A stretch of DNA of 64,000 bases from Salvia splendens (taxonomy: Eukaryota; Streptophyta; Magnoliopsida; Lamiales; Lamiaceae), in NCBI RefSeq assembly GCF_004379255.2, contig NC_056050.1:20205514-20269513 (forward strand), given 5' to 3'. Of the stretch, positions 10,983 to 19,796 are shown one piece after another. A program made the position numbers and the translations under genes. Within the stretch, counting starts at the first letter, position 1; every line of letters begins with the position of its first letter. The notes below the pieces were generated by a model that saw only the letters and a list, made by a program, of their open reading frames with translations, had not been told where the DNA came from and did no database searches.

Positions 10983-11771
10983 ATGGAGATACTTCACTGG
11001 AAACGGCTGTACTCTTCGGCTTTAGACGAAGCTGAGAAAAGAGCTATAGCCGATCAGACGAAGAATGACGAGCTTCTGGCTCGTTTAGTGAAGCTGGAGG
11101 CCGATAATAAGGACTTAGAGTCCGATAAGAAGGATCTGGAGGCCGAGCTGAATACGACCATTGCTGAGAGGACTGCGTACGAGGATTACATCCGTGTGCG
11201 CGGGGGAGTGACCATATCAGATGTTCAGAGTCGAGTTGACGAACTGTGGGAGGAATATCATGTACTCCGGAGGAACAATGCGCTGGAGAGCTCGGCTTGC
11301 CAACAAGTTGTGAAATCATTGCGGCGCTGGGCTTCTCGGTACAACATTGTTCTTTCTCGGCGCCCCTCCATAGAAAGATTCCTTCGGCATATCGTGCCAA
11401 CAGATGCTCGCACTCCAGATCAAACCTCTGGTTCCCTTGTTCAAAATCCTACTCCCAGTCAACAACGAACTCCGGAACAGCCGGAAACGTCAAGACGAGA
11501 ACGGGCTCAGGAGCAACCGGAATCGTCAAGACAGGGACGTACTGAAATTCGCCGAGGAGTTGTGACTATGAGCGAGCCAGATCAGCAGATGCTTATTGCA
11601 GAGACTCTTCATCGCCGAGGTGTTAGGACTTCTCGGGCTCGGGGAAGAGGCGTTGGGTCGAGGATAGCATCTCGTCGACCTGCTTATTCTTCATCTGCTC
11701 GGAACAACCGAACTCGGCTTCCAGAGGATTTTGCAGATAGGTGGCTTAACTTCAGCAACCCTGGACAGTAG
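10983..11771 (+). CDS. Second antisense ORF of the Tat element, coiled-coil protein of unknown function
   Basis: A 262-aa uninterrupted frame follows the first antisense gene by about 200 bp. Residues about 10-95 are a Leu/Glu/Lys-rich heptad region (LLARLVKLEADNKDLE, then DKKDLEAELN), predicted coiled coil. Residues 100-145 form a small basic domain (VVKSLRRWASRYNIVLSRRP). The C-terminal third is rich in Gln, Pro, Arg and Ser, with an RG-type patch (SRARGRGVG), which could bind nucleic acid. No known enzyme motif was seen. It could be a separate gene or a distal exon of the upstream gene; the stop at 10779-10781 and the intervening UTR-like sequence favour a separate gene. It is absent from element 2. 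Confidence 0.6.
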   Translation: MEILHWKRLYSSALDEAEKRAIADQTKNDELLARLVKLEADNKDLESDKKDLEAELNTTIAERTAYEDYIRVRGGVTISDVQSRVDELWEEYHVLRRNNALESSACQQVVKSLRRWASRYNIVLSRRPSIERFLRHIVPTDARTPDQTSGSLVQNPTPSQQRTPEQPETSRRERAQEQPESSRQGRTEIRRGVVTMSEPDQQMLIAETLHRRGVRTSRARGRGVGSRIASRRPAYSSSARNNRTRLPEDFADRWLNFSNPGQ

Positions 11772-11904
11772 AATAGTCCTTTGTAATAGCGTAACGCCAT
11801 TTTGTAGGGTAGCGGAGTTGTATGCCGAACAAGATTTGAAAAATGAAATTTTGTTTTCGCTTCTAACACTGTATTTACAGCTTAGCGAAAAAATTTCATC
11901 GTAC

Positions 11905-12475
11905 TTGTCCTCGGTCTTATGAAGTAAACTTCTTTGACCGGACTTGGTCCTTGGTCTTATGAAGTAAACTTCTTTGACCGGACTCGTCTTTGGTCTGATG
12001 AAATAAACATCTTTGACCGGACTCGTCTTTGGTCTGATGAAATAAACATCTTTGACCGGACTTGGTTTGTGTTCTAATTTGGCGATTTTTGTCGCCGGGA
12101 TCGAACTTTCCCTTGTCCTAATTCGGCGAGTTTTATCGCGTGGATCGGACTTTCCCAGTTAACCGAAGTGGTCTTATGCAGTAAACCTCTTTGACTAGAC
12201 ATGGTCGTCCCCGGTCTTATGAGGTAAACTTCTTTGACCGAACTTGGTCGTCCTAATTCGGCGAGGTTTATCGCGTGGATCGGACTTTCCCTTATTGCAG
12301 TTCGTTTCAGACGAAGTGCTTATTTCTTAAGCCGAATTGTGGTCTTGTATCTTCCTGAGAAGCTTGGACTCACAATCGTTGGCTTATTGCAGTTCGTTTC
12401 AGACGGACTGCTTGTTAAGCTGAATTGTGGTCTTATATCCTCCTTAGAAGCTTGGACTCACAATAGTCTTTAATA
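11905..12475. repeat. Short tandem repeats between antisense ORFs and pol in element 1
   Basis: Four consecutive units of about 39 bp start near 11909, built on ggtctTATGAAGTAAACttctttgaccgga. They are followed by two more dispersed copies (near 12167 and 12211). Three copies of a 40-bp unit containing ATTCGGCGAGTTTTATCGCG lie near 12073, 12117 and 12251. A third unit of about 90 bp (GCAGTTCGTTTCAGACG...) occurs twice from about 12296. Diverged versions of these units occur in element 2 at 24800-25180. Tandem repeats upstream of the 3' LTR are common in Tat elements; here they would lie in the 3' UTR of pol and of the antisense genes. Confidence 0.75.
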
Positions 12476-12711
12476 ATCGATCTAAAAAGGGGATCAGTCT
12501 TTAAAGAACGATATACCTTGGTACCATTTGTAAGAGACGACAAGCACATAGAGACAAAACACATAGAGAAAAAATGAAAAAGATGAAAGAAAAAAACTTT
12601 AAACTTTTTATAAAACGACAAGTAAAAGGTACAAGTAAAAAACAAACAAATAAAAACATATACCCCTATGACCGAACTAGACACGAGACGGACTGACCGG
12701 ACCTTTGTCTC

Positions 12712-15700
12712 TTACAAGTGGAACTTCTTGAGGTTGGAGACGTGCCATGTTCGGGGTACTTGTTCTCCTGACATGTGAGTCAATTTATAAGACCCTTTGC
12801 CGAGGACTTCTGACACCCGATATGGACCCTCCCATGTGGGTTCGAGTTTGCCCAGCTTTTCTGCTCGGCTTACTTCGTTGTTTCTCAAGACGAGATCTCC
12901 CACTTGAAATTGAAGCTTTTTCACCCTTTGGTTATAATACCGGGCTACTTGCTCCTTATACTTGGCTGCTTTTATGCACGCCAATTCTCTTCTTTCTTCG
13001 GCGAGATCTAGTTCTGCTCTCAGTCCGTCGTCATTCATTTCTGAGGAGAAATTTAGAGTTCGGGGACTGGGTACGCCGATCTCCACCGGAATTACGGCTT
13101 CAGTGCCATACACCAGACTATACGGAGTTTCACCGTTGGAGGTTTTGGGTGTAGTTCGGTAGGACCATAGGACTTGAGGGAGATTTTCTACCCATTGTCC
13201 TTTGGCTTGTTCTAACCGAGCTTTTAACCCTTTCACCAGTATCCGGTTCGTTACTTCCGTTTGTCCGTTTGCTTGGGGATGGGAGACCGAAGTGAACCGC
13301 TGTTGAATGTTCAGCTCTTGGCACCAATTCTTGAACGTCTTGTCGGTGAACTGAGTCCCATTATCCGAGATGAGGATGTGGGGTATGCCAAATCGGCACA
13401 CTATGTTCTTCCAGACGAAGTCCAATGCCTTTGAGCTCGTTATCGTAGCTAATGGTTCAGCCTCCACCCACTTCGTGAAGTAGTCCACGGCAACGATAAG
13501 GAATTTCATTTGCCGAGGAGCTTGAGGAAGTGGTCCCACTATGTCTATGCCCCATTGCATGAAAGGCCAAGGGCTTTGCATAGTGTATAGATCGGTCTGC
13601 GGCATCCTTGGGACATTTGCATGAATTTGGCACTTCGTACACTTCTTGACGAGCTGCACTGCCTCTTGTACCATGGTTGGCCAATAATATCCCCATCTCA
13701 GAACTTTTTTAGCTAAAGCTCTGGCTCCGATGTGGCTACCGCACGATCCTTCATGAACTTCTCTGAGGATGTAGTCCGTCTCTTCTGGTCCTACGCACCG
13801 CAATAACGGCTGGAGGTAAGACTTTCTAAAGAGGACTCCTTCATGAAGTTCGTACCGAAGTGCTCGGCACGTGATCTTCCGAGCTTCTCTCTTATCCTCG
13901 GGCAATTGTCCTTGATCCAGATACTGCAAGATCGGCGTCATCCAGTTCGGCGAGCTGGATACTGAGTGTACCTCGGCTTCATCAATGCTTCGATGCATTA
14001 ATTCTTCCGCCTTTGAGCTCGGATCTGAGGCCAACTTACTTAAGGCATCTGCTCGGCTATTTTCCGCTCTGGGAATGCGGATTATCCGAAAATAGGAGAA
14101 ACTTCGGCTGATGCTTTGCGCTTTGTCCAAATACTTCTTCATTCTCTCGTCACGGGCTTCACTTGTACCCAACATGTGATTTACTATGACTTGTGAATCA
14201 CAATGGACTTTGAGAGATTTGACGAGCAGACTTTGCGCTAACTGGAGTCCGGCCAGGAGGGCTTCGTACTCGGCTTCATTATTAGTAGTGGGGAATAAGA
14301 ACCGAAGTGAGTAGGCTACCTCGTGTCCGTCGGGAGCGACAAGTAAAATACCAGCTCCACTTCCCATCTTGTTCGAAGCTCCATCTACGAACCCGCTCCA
14401 GCAGTTCGGCGGCTCTACTTCGGATTCCAAGGGCTGTGCTAGTTCGGCACTGGCAGAATTCTTCTGTTCGGCAATAACATGAATTGCTTGATCGAACTTC
14501 GCTTCTGCAAGAAAATCTGCCAAGGCTTGTCCCTTGATGGCTTTCCGAGGTAGATATTCAATTGTGTGCTCTCCCAACTCTATAGCCCACTTGGCGATTC
14601 TGCCTGATGCTTCTGGTTTGGTCAACACTTGCCGAAGTGGCAGATCAGTTAAGACGCATACCTTGTGAGCATAGAAGTATGGCCGCAGTCTCCTGGCTGC
14701 ATTTACTAATGCCAGAGCAATCTTTTCCAGAGGTTGATACCTGGTTTCTGGACCTCTTAATGCTCGGCTTGTAAAGTAGATGGGAAGCTGCTTTAGGCCT
14801 TCTTCTCGTACAAGCACCGCGCTGATGGTTTGATCCGATGCCGCTAAGTATAGGAATATTACTTCGGCTTCGGTTGGAGCAGAGAGAATAGGAAGCTCGG
14901 CTAGATAACTTTTGAGCTCGTCAAAGGCCTTTTTCTGCTCGGCTCCCCACTCGAACTTTGGTGCCTTTTTCAACACCGTGAAGAACGGCAGTTGCTTTTC
15001 GGCTGCTTGAGAAAGGAATCGATTCAGTACGGCTAGACATCCGGTTAGCCTTTGCACGTCATGTATGGACTTCGGCATCGCCATGTTTTGAACAACTTGA
15101 ACTTTTGAGGGGTTTGCCTTGAGTCCGTCCTTTGAAACCCAACAACCCAGAAACTTTCCCGAATCTACCAAAAAGGTACACTTTTGGGGATTAAGTTTGA
15201 GGTTGGCTTTCTTGAGCACGTTGAGAGTGGACTTGAGGTTGTGCTCGTACTCCGAAGTGCTTTTGCTTTTGACGACTATATCGTCCACATACACTTCGAC
15301 CTCCTTTCCAATCAGGTGCCGAAAAAGCTTGTCTACCATCCTTTGATAAGTGGCTCCGGCATTCTTTAAACCGAATGGCATCTTTTTATAAGCGAAAATG
15401 CCGAAATCAGTAATGAAGGCCGTTTTTGAAGCGTCAATCTCATCCATTAAAACTTGATGGTATCCTTTGTACAGATCAAGAAAACAAAAAATTTCAAAGC
15501 CTATCAAAGCTTCTACTTTTTTATCTATGTTCGGAAGGGGATAGCAATCTTTGGGACAGTGCTTATTTAGATCGGTGAAATCTATGCACATCCGCCATCC
15601 TCCTTCCTTTTTCTTGATCATGACAGGATTGGCCACCCACGAAGGATACTTCACTTCGAATAACACATCCGCCTTCAATAATTGACGTACTTCGTCATGG

Positions 15701-15975
15701 ATGACTTGACTTCGTTCTGCCGCAAAGAGTCTTTGCTTCTGTTTTATCGGCCGGACTGAAGGATCAATATTTAACCGATGAGTGATTACCTCGGGGGGCA
15801 CTCCGGTCATGTCCAACGGAGACCATGCAAAGACGTCTTTATACTCCTTGAGGAGTTGGATGGTTTTTTCCCGAAGTAGGGGCGTTCCCGCGAAGCCGAT
15901 CTTAACCGTTCTGGATGGATCGTCTTCGTACAGCTGAACTGTCATCGAGTTCGGCTCCGGTATGACTTCGGTCAT
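12712..15975 (-). CDS. Tat-lineage pol: reverse transcriptase, RNase H, archaeal-type RNase H, integrase
   Basis: This 1087-aa open frame has the full set of replication enzymes. RT covers about residues 100-290, with MPFGLKNAGATYQ and the YVDD active site at 229-232. The native RNase H follows at about 375-490 and looks degenerate. A second, archaeal-type RNase H lies at about 525-650, with FVDGAS (Asp531), NNEAEYEALL (Glu569), CDSQ (Asp593) and RADALSKL (Asp643), the mark of the Tat clade. Integrase has an HHCC finger (His741, His748, Cys779, Cys782) and the catalytic triad Asp811, Asp871, Glu907 with 35-residue spacing. No chromodomain is present. The frame is continuous with the gag-protease frame except for one TAG at 16003-16005, so the protein is probably made as a fusion by stop readthrough; the ATG used here is only the first Met after the stop. 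Confidence 0.95.
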   Translation of the reverse strand: MTEVIPEPNSMTVQLYEDDPSRTVKIGFAGTPLLREKTIQLLKEYKDVFAWSPLDMTGVPPEVITHRLNIDPSVRPIKQKQRLFAAERSQVIHDEVRQLLKADVLFEVKYPSWVANPVMIKKKEGGWRMCIDFTDLNKHCPKDCYPLPNIDKKVEALIGFEIFCFLDLYKGYHQVLMDEIDASKTAFITDFGIFAYKKMPFGLKNAGATYQRMVDKLFRHLIGKEVEVYVDDIVVKSKSTSEYEHNLKSTLNVLKKANLKLNPQKCTFLVDSGKFLGCWVSKDGLKANPSKVQVVQNMAMPKSIHDVQRLTGCLAVLNRFLSQAAEKQLPFFTVLKKAPKFEWGAEQKKAFDELKSYLAELPILSAPTEAEVIFLYLAASDQTISAVLVREEGLKQLPIYFTSRALRGPETRYQPLEKIALALVNAARRLRPYFYAHKVCVLTDLPLRQVLTKPEASGRIAKWAIELGEHTIEYLPRKAIKGQALADFLAEAKFDQAIHVIAEQKNSASAELAQPLESEVEPPNCWSGFVDGASNKMGSGAGILLVAPDGHEVAYSLRFLFPTTNNEAEYEALLAGLQLAQSLLVKSLKVHCDSQVIVNHMLGTSEARDERMKKYLDKAQSISRSFSYFRIIRIPRAENSRADALSKLASDPSSKAEELMHRSIDEAEVHSVSSSPNWMTPILQYLDQGQLPEDKREARKITCRALRYELHEGVLFRKSYLQPLLRCVGPEETDYILREVHEGSCGSHIGARALAKKVLRWGYYWPTMVQEAVQLVKKCTKCQIHANVPRMPQTDLYTMQSPWPFMQWGIDIVGPLPQAPRQMKFLIVAVDYFTKWVEAEPLATITSSKALDFVWKNIVCRFGIPHILISDNGTQFTDKTFKNWCQELNIQQRFTSVSHPQANGQTEVTNRILVKGLKARLEQAKGQWVENLPQVLWSYRTTPKTSNGETPYSLVYGTEAVIPVEIGVPSPRTLNFSSEMNDDGLRAELDLAEERRELACIKAAKYKEQVARYYNQRVKKLQFQVGDLVLRNNEVSRAEKLGKLEPTWEGPYRVSEVLGKGSYKLTHMSGEQVPRTWHVSNLKKFHL

Positions 15976-15996
15976 CGCCTCTGACTCCGGCTGCTG

Positions 15997-16005
15997 TGAT
16001 TGCTA
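15997..16005 (-). promoter_or_regulatory. Probable leaky stop codon UAG-CAAUCA between gag and pol (element 1)
   Basis: The gag-protease frame stops at TAG, and the next six bases are CAATCA. This fits UAG-CARYYA, the tobamovirus-type readthrough context. The frame stays open through pol, giving a 1791-residue polyprotein if the stop is decoded. The same nine bases occur at the same place in element 2 (28654-28662). Confidence 0.7.
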
Positions 16006-18087
16006 TGCTTGGTGGTGCCGATCTGACTGCTCGGCACTTCTAAGCGCAATTTGCAGACATTCCTTTGCTCTCTTTTGGTCACCTCGGATGACCGCTATCC
16101 CTCCTTTAGTAGGGATCTTGATGGTGAGGTGATAGGTGGAGCAAACGGCCCGAACTGTGTTGAGCCAGTCTCTTCCCAGGATGACGTTGTACGGGGACCG
16201 AGCTTTCACCACGAAAAACTCAATCATCGTACTGGAGCTAGTAGGCGCTTTCCCCACCGTGATCGGAAGGCTGATAATACCTTCAGGGCGGGTGTCCTCC
16301 TGGGTGAAGCTCTTCAGGGGAAGCGGAGCCGGACTGAGCCGAGCTGGGTCCACTTCTAGTTTGTCGAAGCACTCTTTAAAAAGAATGCTAACCGACGCTC
16401 CTGTATCCACAAACACCCTGTGGATCAGTTTGTTTGCCACTCCGGCTTGGATGACAATGGCGTCTTGGTGAGGAGAGATGGCCGGGACGGGATCAGCAGC
16501 CGAGAACGTAATCACTTCGTCCTGCTTCAGCCTTTTATGCGTTGGCTCCTCTCGATTGGAGCCTCTGCGTTCTGACTTTAGGGACGACTTGGTCTTCCCG
16601 GCAGGGAGCGCGTCAATAGTCTGGATTACTCCATCATATTGCGGCTCGTCATCGTCTTCGGGATCCGGCTGCCTTTTCGGATCCTGAGGAGCGCAGTTCG
16701 CACCACTCTGCTTTTTATTCTTCTTTGGCTGCTTGCTTCGGTATTTTTTCAATGTCCCTGCCTTCACAAGAACATCGATACCTGCAGCCAAGTTTCTGCA
16801 CTCCTCAGTATCGTGACCGTGGTCTTGATGGTAGGAGCAGTAGCTATCCTGTGGTCGGCGCGCGGCTGATTTCGTCATCCGCTTTGGCTTTTCGAATAGG
16901 TCAGAGTGCAGTTCGAAAATTTCCGCTCTCGGCTTGTTCAGCGGTACGAACTGAGCGGGCGACTTCTCGGGATTGAGACGAGGTCCCAATCTGTCTTGCA
17001 CCGGAGCCCTTTGAATTCTTTCAAATGGAGTCCGGCGAGGATGCCCCTGATCGCTATGATCGGGCTTCCTTCTGTCTCCTCGGGTCGATGAGCTGTCTAA
17101 CGACCGTTTGCGACGGTCTGCCTCATCGGCCCGGGAGTATTGGTCCGCAATGTCCCACATTTCCTGAGCTGTCTGCGGACCGCACTCAACGAGCTTCCTG
17201 TAGAGAGCTCCGGGCAGGATTCCATTTTGGAATGCCGAGATGACAAGCAGATCGTTGAGATCGTCTACTTGCAGGCATTCCTTGTGGAATCTTGTCATAA
17301 AGTCGCTGATTTTTTCGTCGCGACCTTGACGAATGGAAAGCAGCTGAGCCGAAGTGATTCGGGCTTCCGCTTTCTGAAAGAACCTCCTGTGGAAGGCATC
17401 CATTAGATCTCGGTAAGATCTGATGCTGCCCTGGGGGAGGCTATCGAACCACCTTCTCGCGTTCCCGATGAGCAGCTCGGGAAACAGCTTGCACATGTGG
17501 ACCTCGTTGAGACCCTGGTTCGCCATGTTATATTGATAGCGCCCCAAGAAATCGTGAGGGTCCACGAGCCCGTCGTAAGTCATCGACGGAGTTCGGTAGT
17601 TCTGTGGTAGGGGAGTTCGGGTGATGTCGTCCGAGAACGGAGTCTTCAGTGCTCCGTACACGGCGAATCCGATATCTCGTCGGTATGGAGGAGATTGAGT
17701 TCTCCTGTGATTCCGGTACCGAGGAGGAACTGGAACATGTGGGGGACGGGGATTCTTTCTCCTGGGAGATGCGACACTACTGCGGTAGTGACTTTCTTGT
17801 GCGGAGGGGGAAGGAGAATCCGTCGTTTTCGTCTCCGGCTGCTTTTGGCTTCTTCGCAGGAAGGTTAAGAATTCCTCATGCTTCGCCGCCAAAAACTGCT
17901 TGACAGCCTCATTCAAATCGGGCTGCTGGGAAGATTCAGTGGGACGATTTTTGGAGCGGCTTGTTCCTTCACCATGAGAACTGGTGGTGGATTTATCCCT
18001 AGGCTGTTTTCCAGACCTATGGGATGGATTGGCTTCCTCCTGGTTCTCACGGGCAGGAATACGGGTACTCTGCGATCTGGTATGCAT
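16003..18087 (-). CDS. Tat-lineage gag-protease
   Basis: This 694-aa frame starts with a basic, Ser/Pro-rich region. The retrotransposon gag domain spans about residues 145-320 (LFPELLIGNARRWFDSLPQ, LLSIRQGRDEKISDF). A zinc-knuckle-like cluster at 417-430 reads CSYHQDHGHDTEEC. The aspartic protease is at about 540-660, with the active-site motif VFVDTGAS (Asp561). The frame ends in TAG at 16003-16005, after which pol continues in the same frame. gag assembles the virus-like particle and protease processes the polyprotein. The N-terminal 120 residues differ most from element 2, while the gag core and protease are nearly identical, showing purifying selection or recent common origin. Confidence 0.93.
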   Translation of the reverse strand: MHTRSQSTRIPARENQEEANPSHRSGKQPRDKSTTSSHGEGTSRSKNRPTESSQQPDLNEAVKQFLAAKHEEFLTFLRRSQKQPETKTTDSPSPSAQESHYRSSVASPRRKNPRPPHVPVPPRYRNHRRTQSPPYRRDIGFAVYGALKTPFSDDITRTPLPQNYRTPSMTYDGLVDPHDFLGRYQYNMANQGLNEVHMCKLFPELLIGNARRWFDSLPQGSIRSYRDLMDAFHRRFFQKAEARITSAQLLSIRQGRDEKISDFMTRFHKECLQVDDLNDLLVISAFQNGILPGALYRKLVECGPQTAQEMWDIADQYSRADEADRRKRSLDSSSTRGDRRKPDHSDQGHPRRTPFERIQRAPVQDRLGPRLNPEKSPAQFVPLNKPRAEIFELHSDLFEKPKRMTKSAARRPQDSYCSYHQDHGHDTEECRNLAAGIDVLVKAGTLKKYRSKQPKKNKKQSGANCAPQDPKRQPDPEDDDEPQYDGVIQTIDALPAGKTKSSLKSERRGSNREEPTHKRLKQDEVITFSAADPVPAISPHQDAIVIQAGVANKLIHRVFVDTGASVSILFKECFDKLEVDPARLSPAPLPLKSFTQEDTRPEGIISLPITVGKAPTSSSTMIEFFVVKARSPYNVILGRDWLNTVRAVCSTYHLTIKIPTKGGIAVIRGDQKRAKECLQIALRSAEQSDRHHQA

Positions 18088-18144
18088 TTTTTGGGCGGAA
18101 AAAATGGATCAAAAATTCGCTTTATCACAAATTTTGTTCTCTGC

Positions 18145-18162
18145 TTCCCACAGACGGCGCCA
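18145..18162 (-). promoter_or_regulatory. Primer binding site of element 1
   Basis: One base after the 5' LTR, the minus strand reads TGGCGCCGTCTGTGGGAA. The first nine bases complement the CCA-terminated 3' end of a tRNA with an ACGGCGCCA end, such as plant tRNA-Asp. The remaining bases match less well. Element 2 has the same sequence at the equivalent place. Confidence 0.7.
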
Positions 18163-18163
18163 G

Positions 18164-18761
18164 TGATGGATCCGCGAATTTCTGATGTTTGTAAATGCTG
18201 GTAGAGAATAAAGACTACGACACAATGAATTTACGTGGTTCGATTTACTGAAGTAAATCTACGTCCACGGGAAGAAGGGAGGGCAAGATTGTATTGCTTG
18301 ATCTGGGATTACAGCTTACAACACAAACTTGCTATATGGTATTTTATCTCTAGAGAGCTTAACCCTTTTCTATCTGATCTAAGTTCTATTTATACATTGA
18401 ACTAGGATCGTGGTTTGCAGCCCCACTAACAAGATCGTGGGTGAGCAATAACTGCTCAATAACTGCTTCGTACCACTAGATAGATCGTGGGTATAGTAGA
18501 GGTCGTGGAGGCCTTTCATGAGTCCACTAACTCCTAGTTCGGTCGAATGCTGAGACCGAACTGCTGGACTTTACCGATCAGCTCTTGCCGATCTGAGAGG
18601 AGAGCTTGACTGGTCGGCTTTTACCGAGCTGTAGGCTGAGTCCGAACTCTTTGGTCGTGCCGAACTCTTTGGTGCCGAACAGATACTCTTTCTTGGGCTC
18701 TGGGCTGATGGGCCGTCACTGTTATTGGGCTTGTCATTAGGGTTTAGTTCGTACCCCATCA
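18164..18761 (-). repeat. Element 1 LTR (5' LTR in element orientation)
   Basis: This is the second copy of the 598-bp LTR, with the same TATA-type sequence at 18387-18394 (minus strand). It should drive the genomic RNA that contains gag and pol. It directly abuts the primer binding site. Confidence 0.93.
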
Positions 18762-19067
18762 AAACCCTATATTTTCAACTCCAATTTCTGAAAAAACACC
18801 TGCAATACTTAGCTAGCAGTGTTTATTTACTATACTATACTAAACTATAGATAAGAAAGAAGAGTGATTGAGATTTTTGGGTGTGAGGAAAAATGGTGCA
18901 GTATGGTTGGGATTATATAGGACAGCAAAGTTTAACGGTTCACATCAGCAATGACCTTTCGAATAAATGTGGGTTTATCTTTTTATGGGCATTTTCCATT
19001 ATTTTATTGCTGCGCCAACCCCAAATGTCACATTTTCACACACACACTATAATAATGTGTGTGTTAT
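18762..19067 (-). promoter_or_regulatory. Probable MIR156 promoter and start of its primary transcript
   Basis: This DNA adjoined the MIR156 hairpin before the retrotransposon inserted. On the minus strand a clean TATA box (CTATATAA, 18913-18920) lies in CCTATATAATCCC. Transcription would start near 18880-18890 and, without the 10.8-kb insert, reach the hairpin after about 160 nt. The assignment rests on position and the TATA sequence; no transcript evidence is available. Confidence 0.55.
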
Positions 19068-19365
19068 CATCTCCCCAAACAAGAAGTATAAATACATCCA
19101 CTAAAAAAGGATAATGACATTTTCTAATGCAATTAAAGACGTTAATTTGTGTTTTTAAATATACTATCAATATTTCAAAAAGCATCCACTGCCAAGCCAG
19201 CAAGGAAACTAGCCACCATCTCCCCAAACAAGAAGTATAAATACATCCACTAAAAAAGGATAATGACATTTTCTAATGCAATTAAAGACGTTAATTTGTG
19301 TTTTTAAATATACTATCAATATTTCAAAAAGCATCCACTGCCAAGCCAGCAAGGAAACTAGCCAC
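19068..19365. repeat. 149-bp tandem duplication
   Basis: Two copies of a 149-bp unit, 19068-19216 and 19217-19365, appear identical on reading. Each starts CATCTCCCCAAACAAGAAG and ends AACTAGCCAC. The duplication sits about 200 bp upstream of the probable MIR156 start and may double regulatory sites there. Confidence 0.9.
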
Positions 19366-19508
19366 CCCCAGATGGGTACAGGCCCATAACCTTGTTAGGC
19401 CCACATAGGAAATTAATCCCAGAATGCGCCTCCCAGGGGTCGAACTCGTGACCTCCAGGATGGACGCGGTATCCAACGCCCTTTGCCACTAGGCCAAGGG
19501 GCTTGGAT
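19366..19508 (-). mobile_element. tRNA-derived SINE
   Basis: On the minus strand, a pol III A box (TTGGCCTAGTGGC, 19485-19497) and a B box (GGTCACGAGTTCGACCC, 19437-19453) are spaced as in a tRNA gene, but the sequence does not fold into a clean tRNA. It continues about 70 bp past the B box, as in a plant SINE. Target duplications were not identified. Confidence 0.6.
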
Positions 19509-19796
19509 TATATATATATATAGATATCACTTCTGAGTTCTAACGTGGCTAATGCTACATTAGGTTGAATATGTCCAACACCTCTATTAAATATACAACT
19601 AAAAAGTGACTCGCAAATTTATCCCAAATTTTGTATTTGATGTACGTACTATTTAAGTGTAAAAGAATAATTTTTTTTGTTTTCTTGGTAATTGATTTTT
19701 AGCGATAAGAGATATTTATTAGAAAATGGAAGGAGAAATCTAGTAACGAAGCAATGGAATCGTAATCAACACATGATTTAAATCTGTTAATTATTA

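Larger units (their letters stand above)
7997..18761 (-). mobile_element. Tat-lineage Ty3/Gypsy LTR retrotransposon, near-complete, with antisense genes (element 1)
   Basis: The element is 10,765 bp long with 598-bp LTRs (7997-8594 and 18164-18761) and a perfect 5-bp target duplication AAACC (7992-7996 and 18762-18766). LTRs start TGATG and end CATCA. I see only two LTR differences (near 8166/18333 and 8294/18461), so the insertion is young. In the minus orientation the order is 5' LTR, primer binding site, gag-protease, in-frame TAG, RT-RNase H-archaeal-type RNase H-integrase, a tandem-repeat spacer, two plus-strand ORFs, 3' LTR. The second RNase H after the native one is the hallmark of the Tat clade. 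Both long minus-strand frames are open, so the element may be autonomous. It lies between MIR156 and its upstream region. Confidence 0.95.

Noticed and set aside
11909..12060. CRISPR-like regularly spaced repeats
   Set aside because: The units are contiguous diverged tandem repeats without unique spacers, in a plant retrotransposon.
12747..13154. Plus-strand ORFs opposite pol and gag of the Tat elements (also 16051-17406 and 25398-30554)
   Set aside because: These are shadow frames of the minus-strand coding sequence. Only the frames between pol and the 3' LTR of element 1 are independent.
19436..19500. Possible tRNA gene
   Set aside because: A and B boxes are present, but the acceptor and anticodon stems do not pair and unrelated sequence follows, so it is called a SINE.
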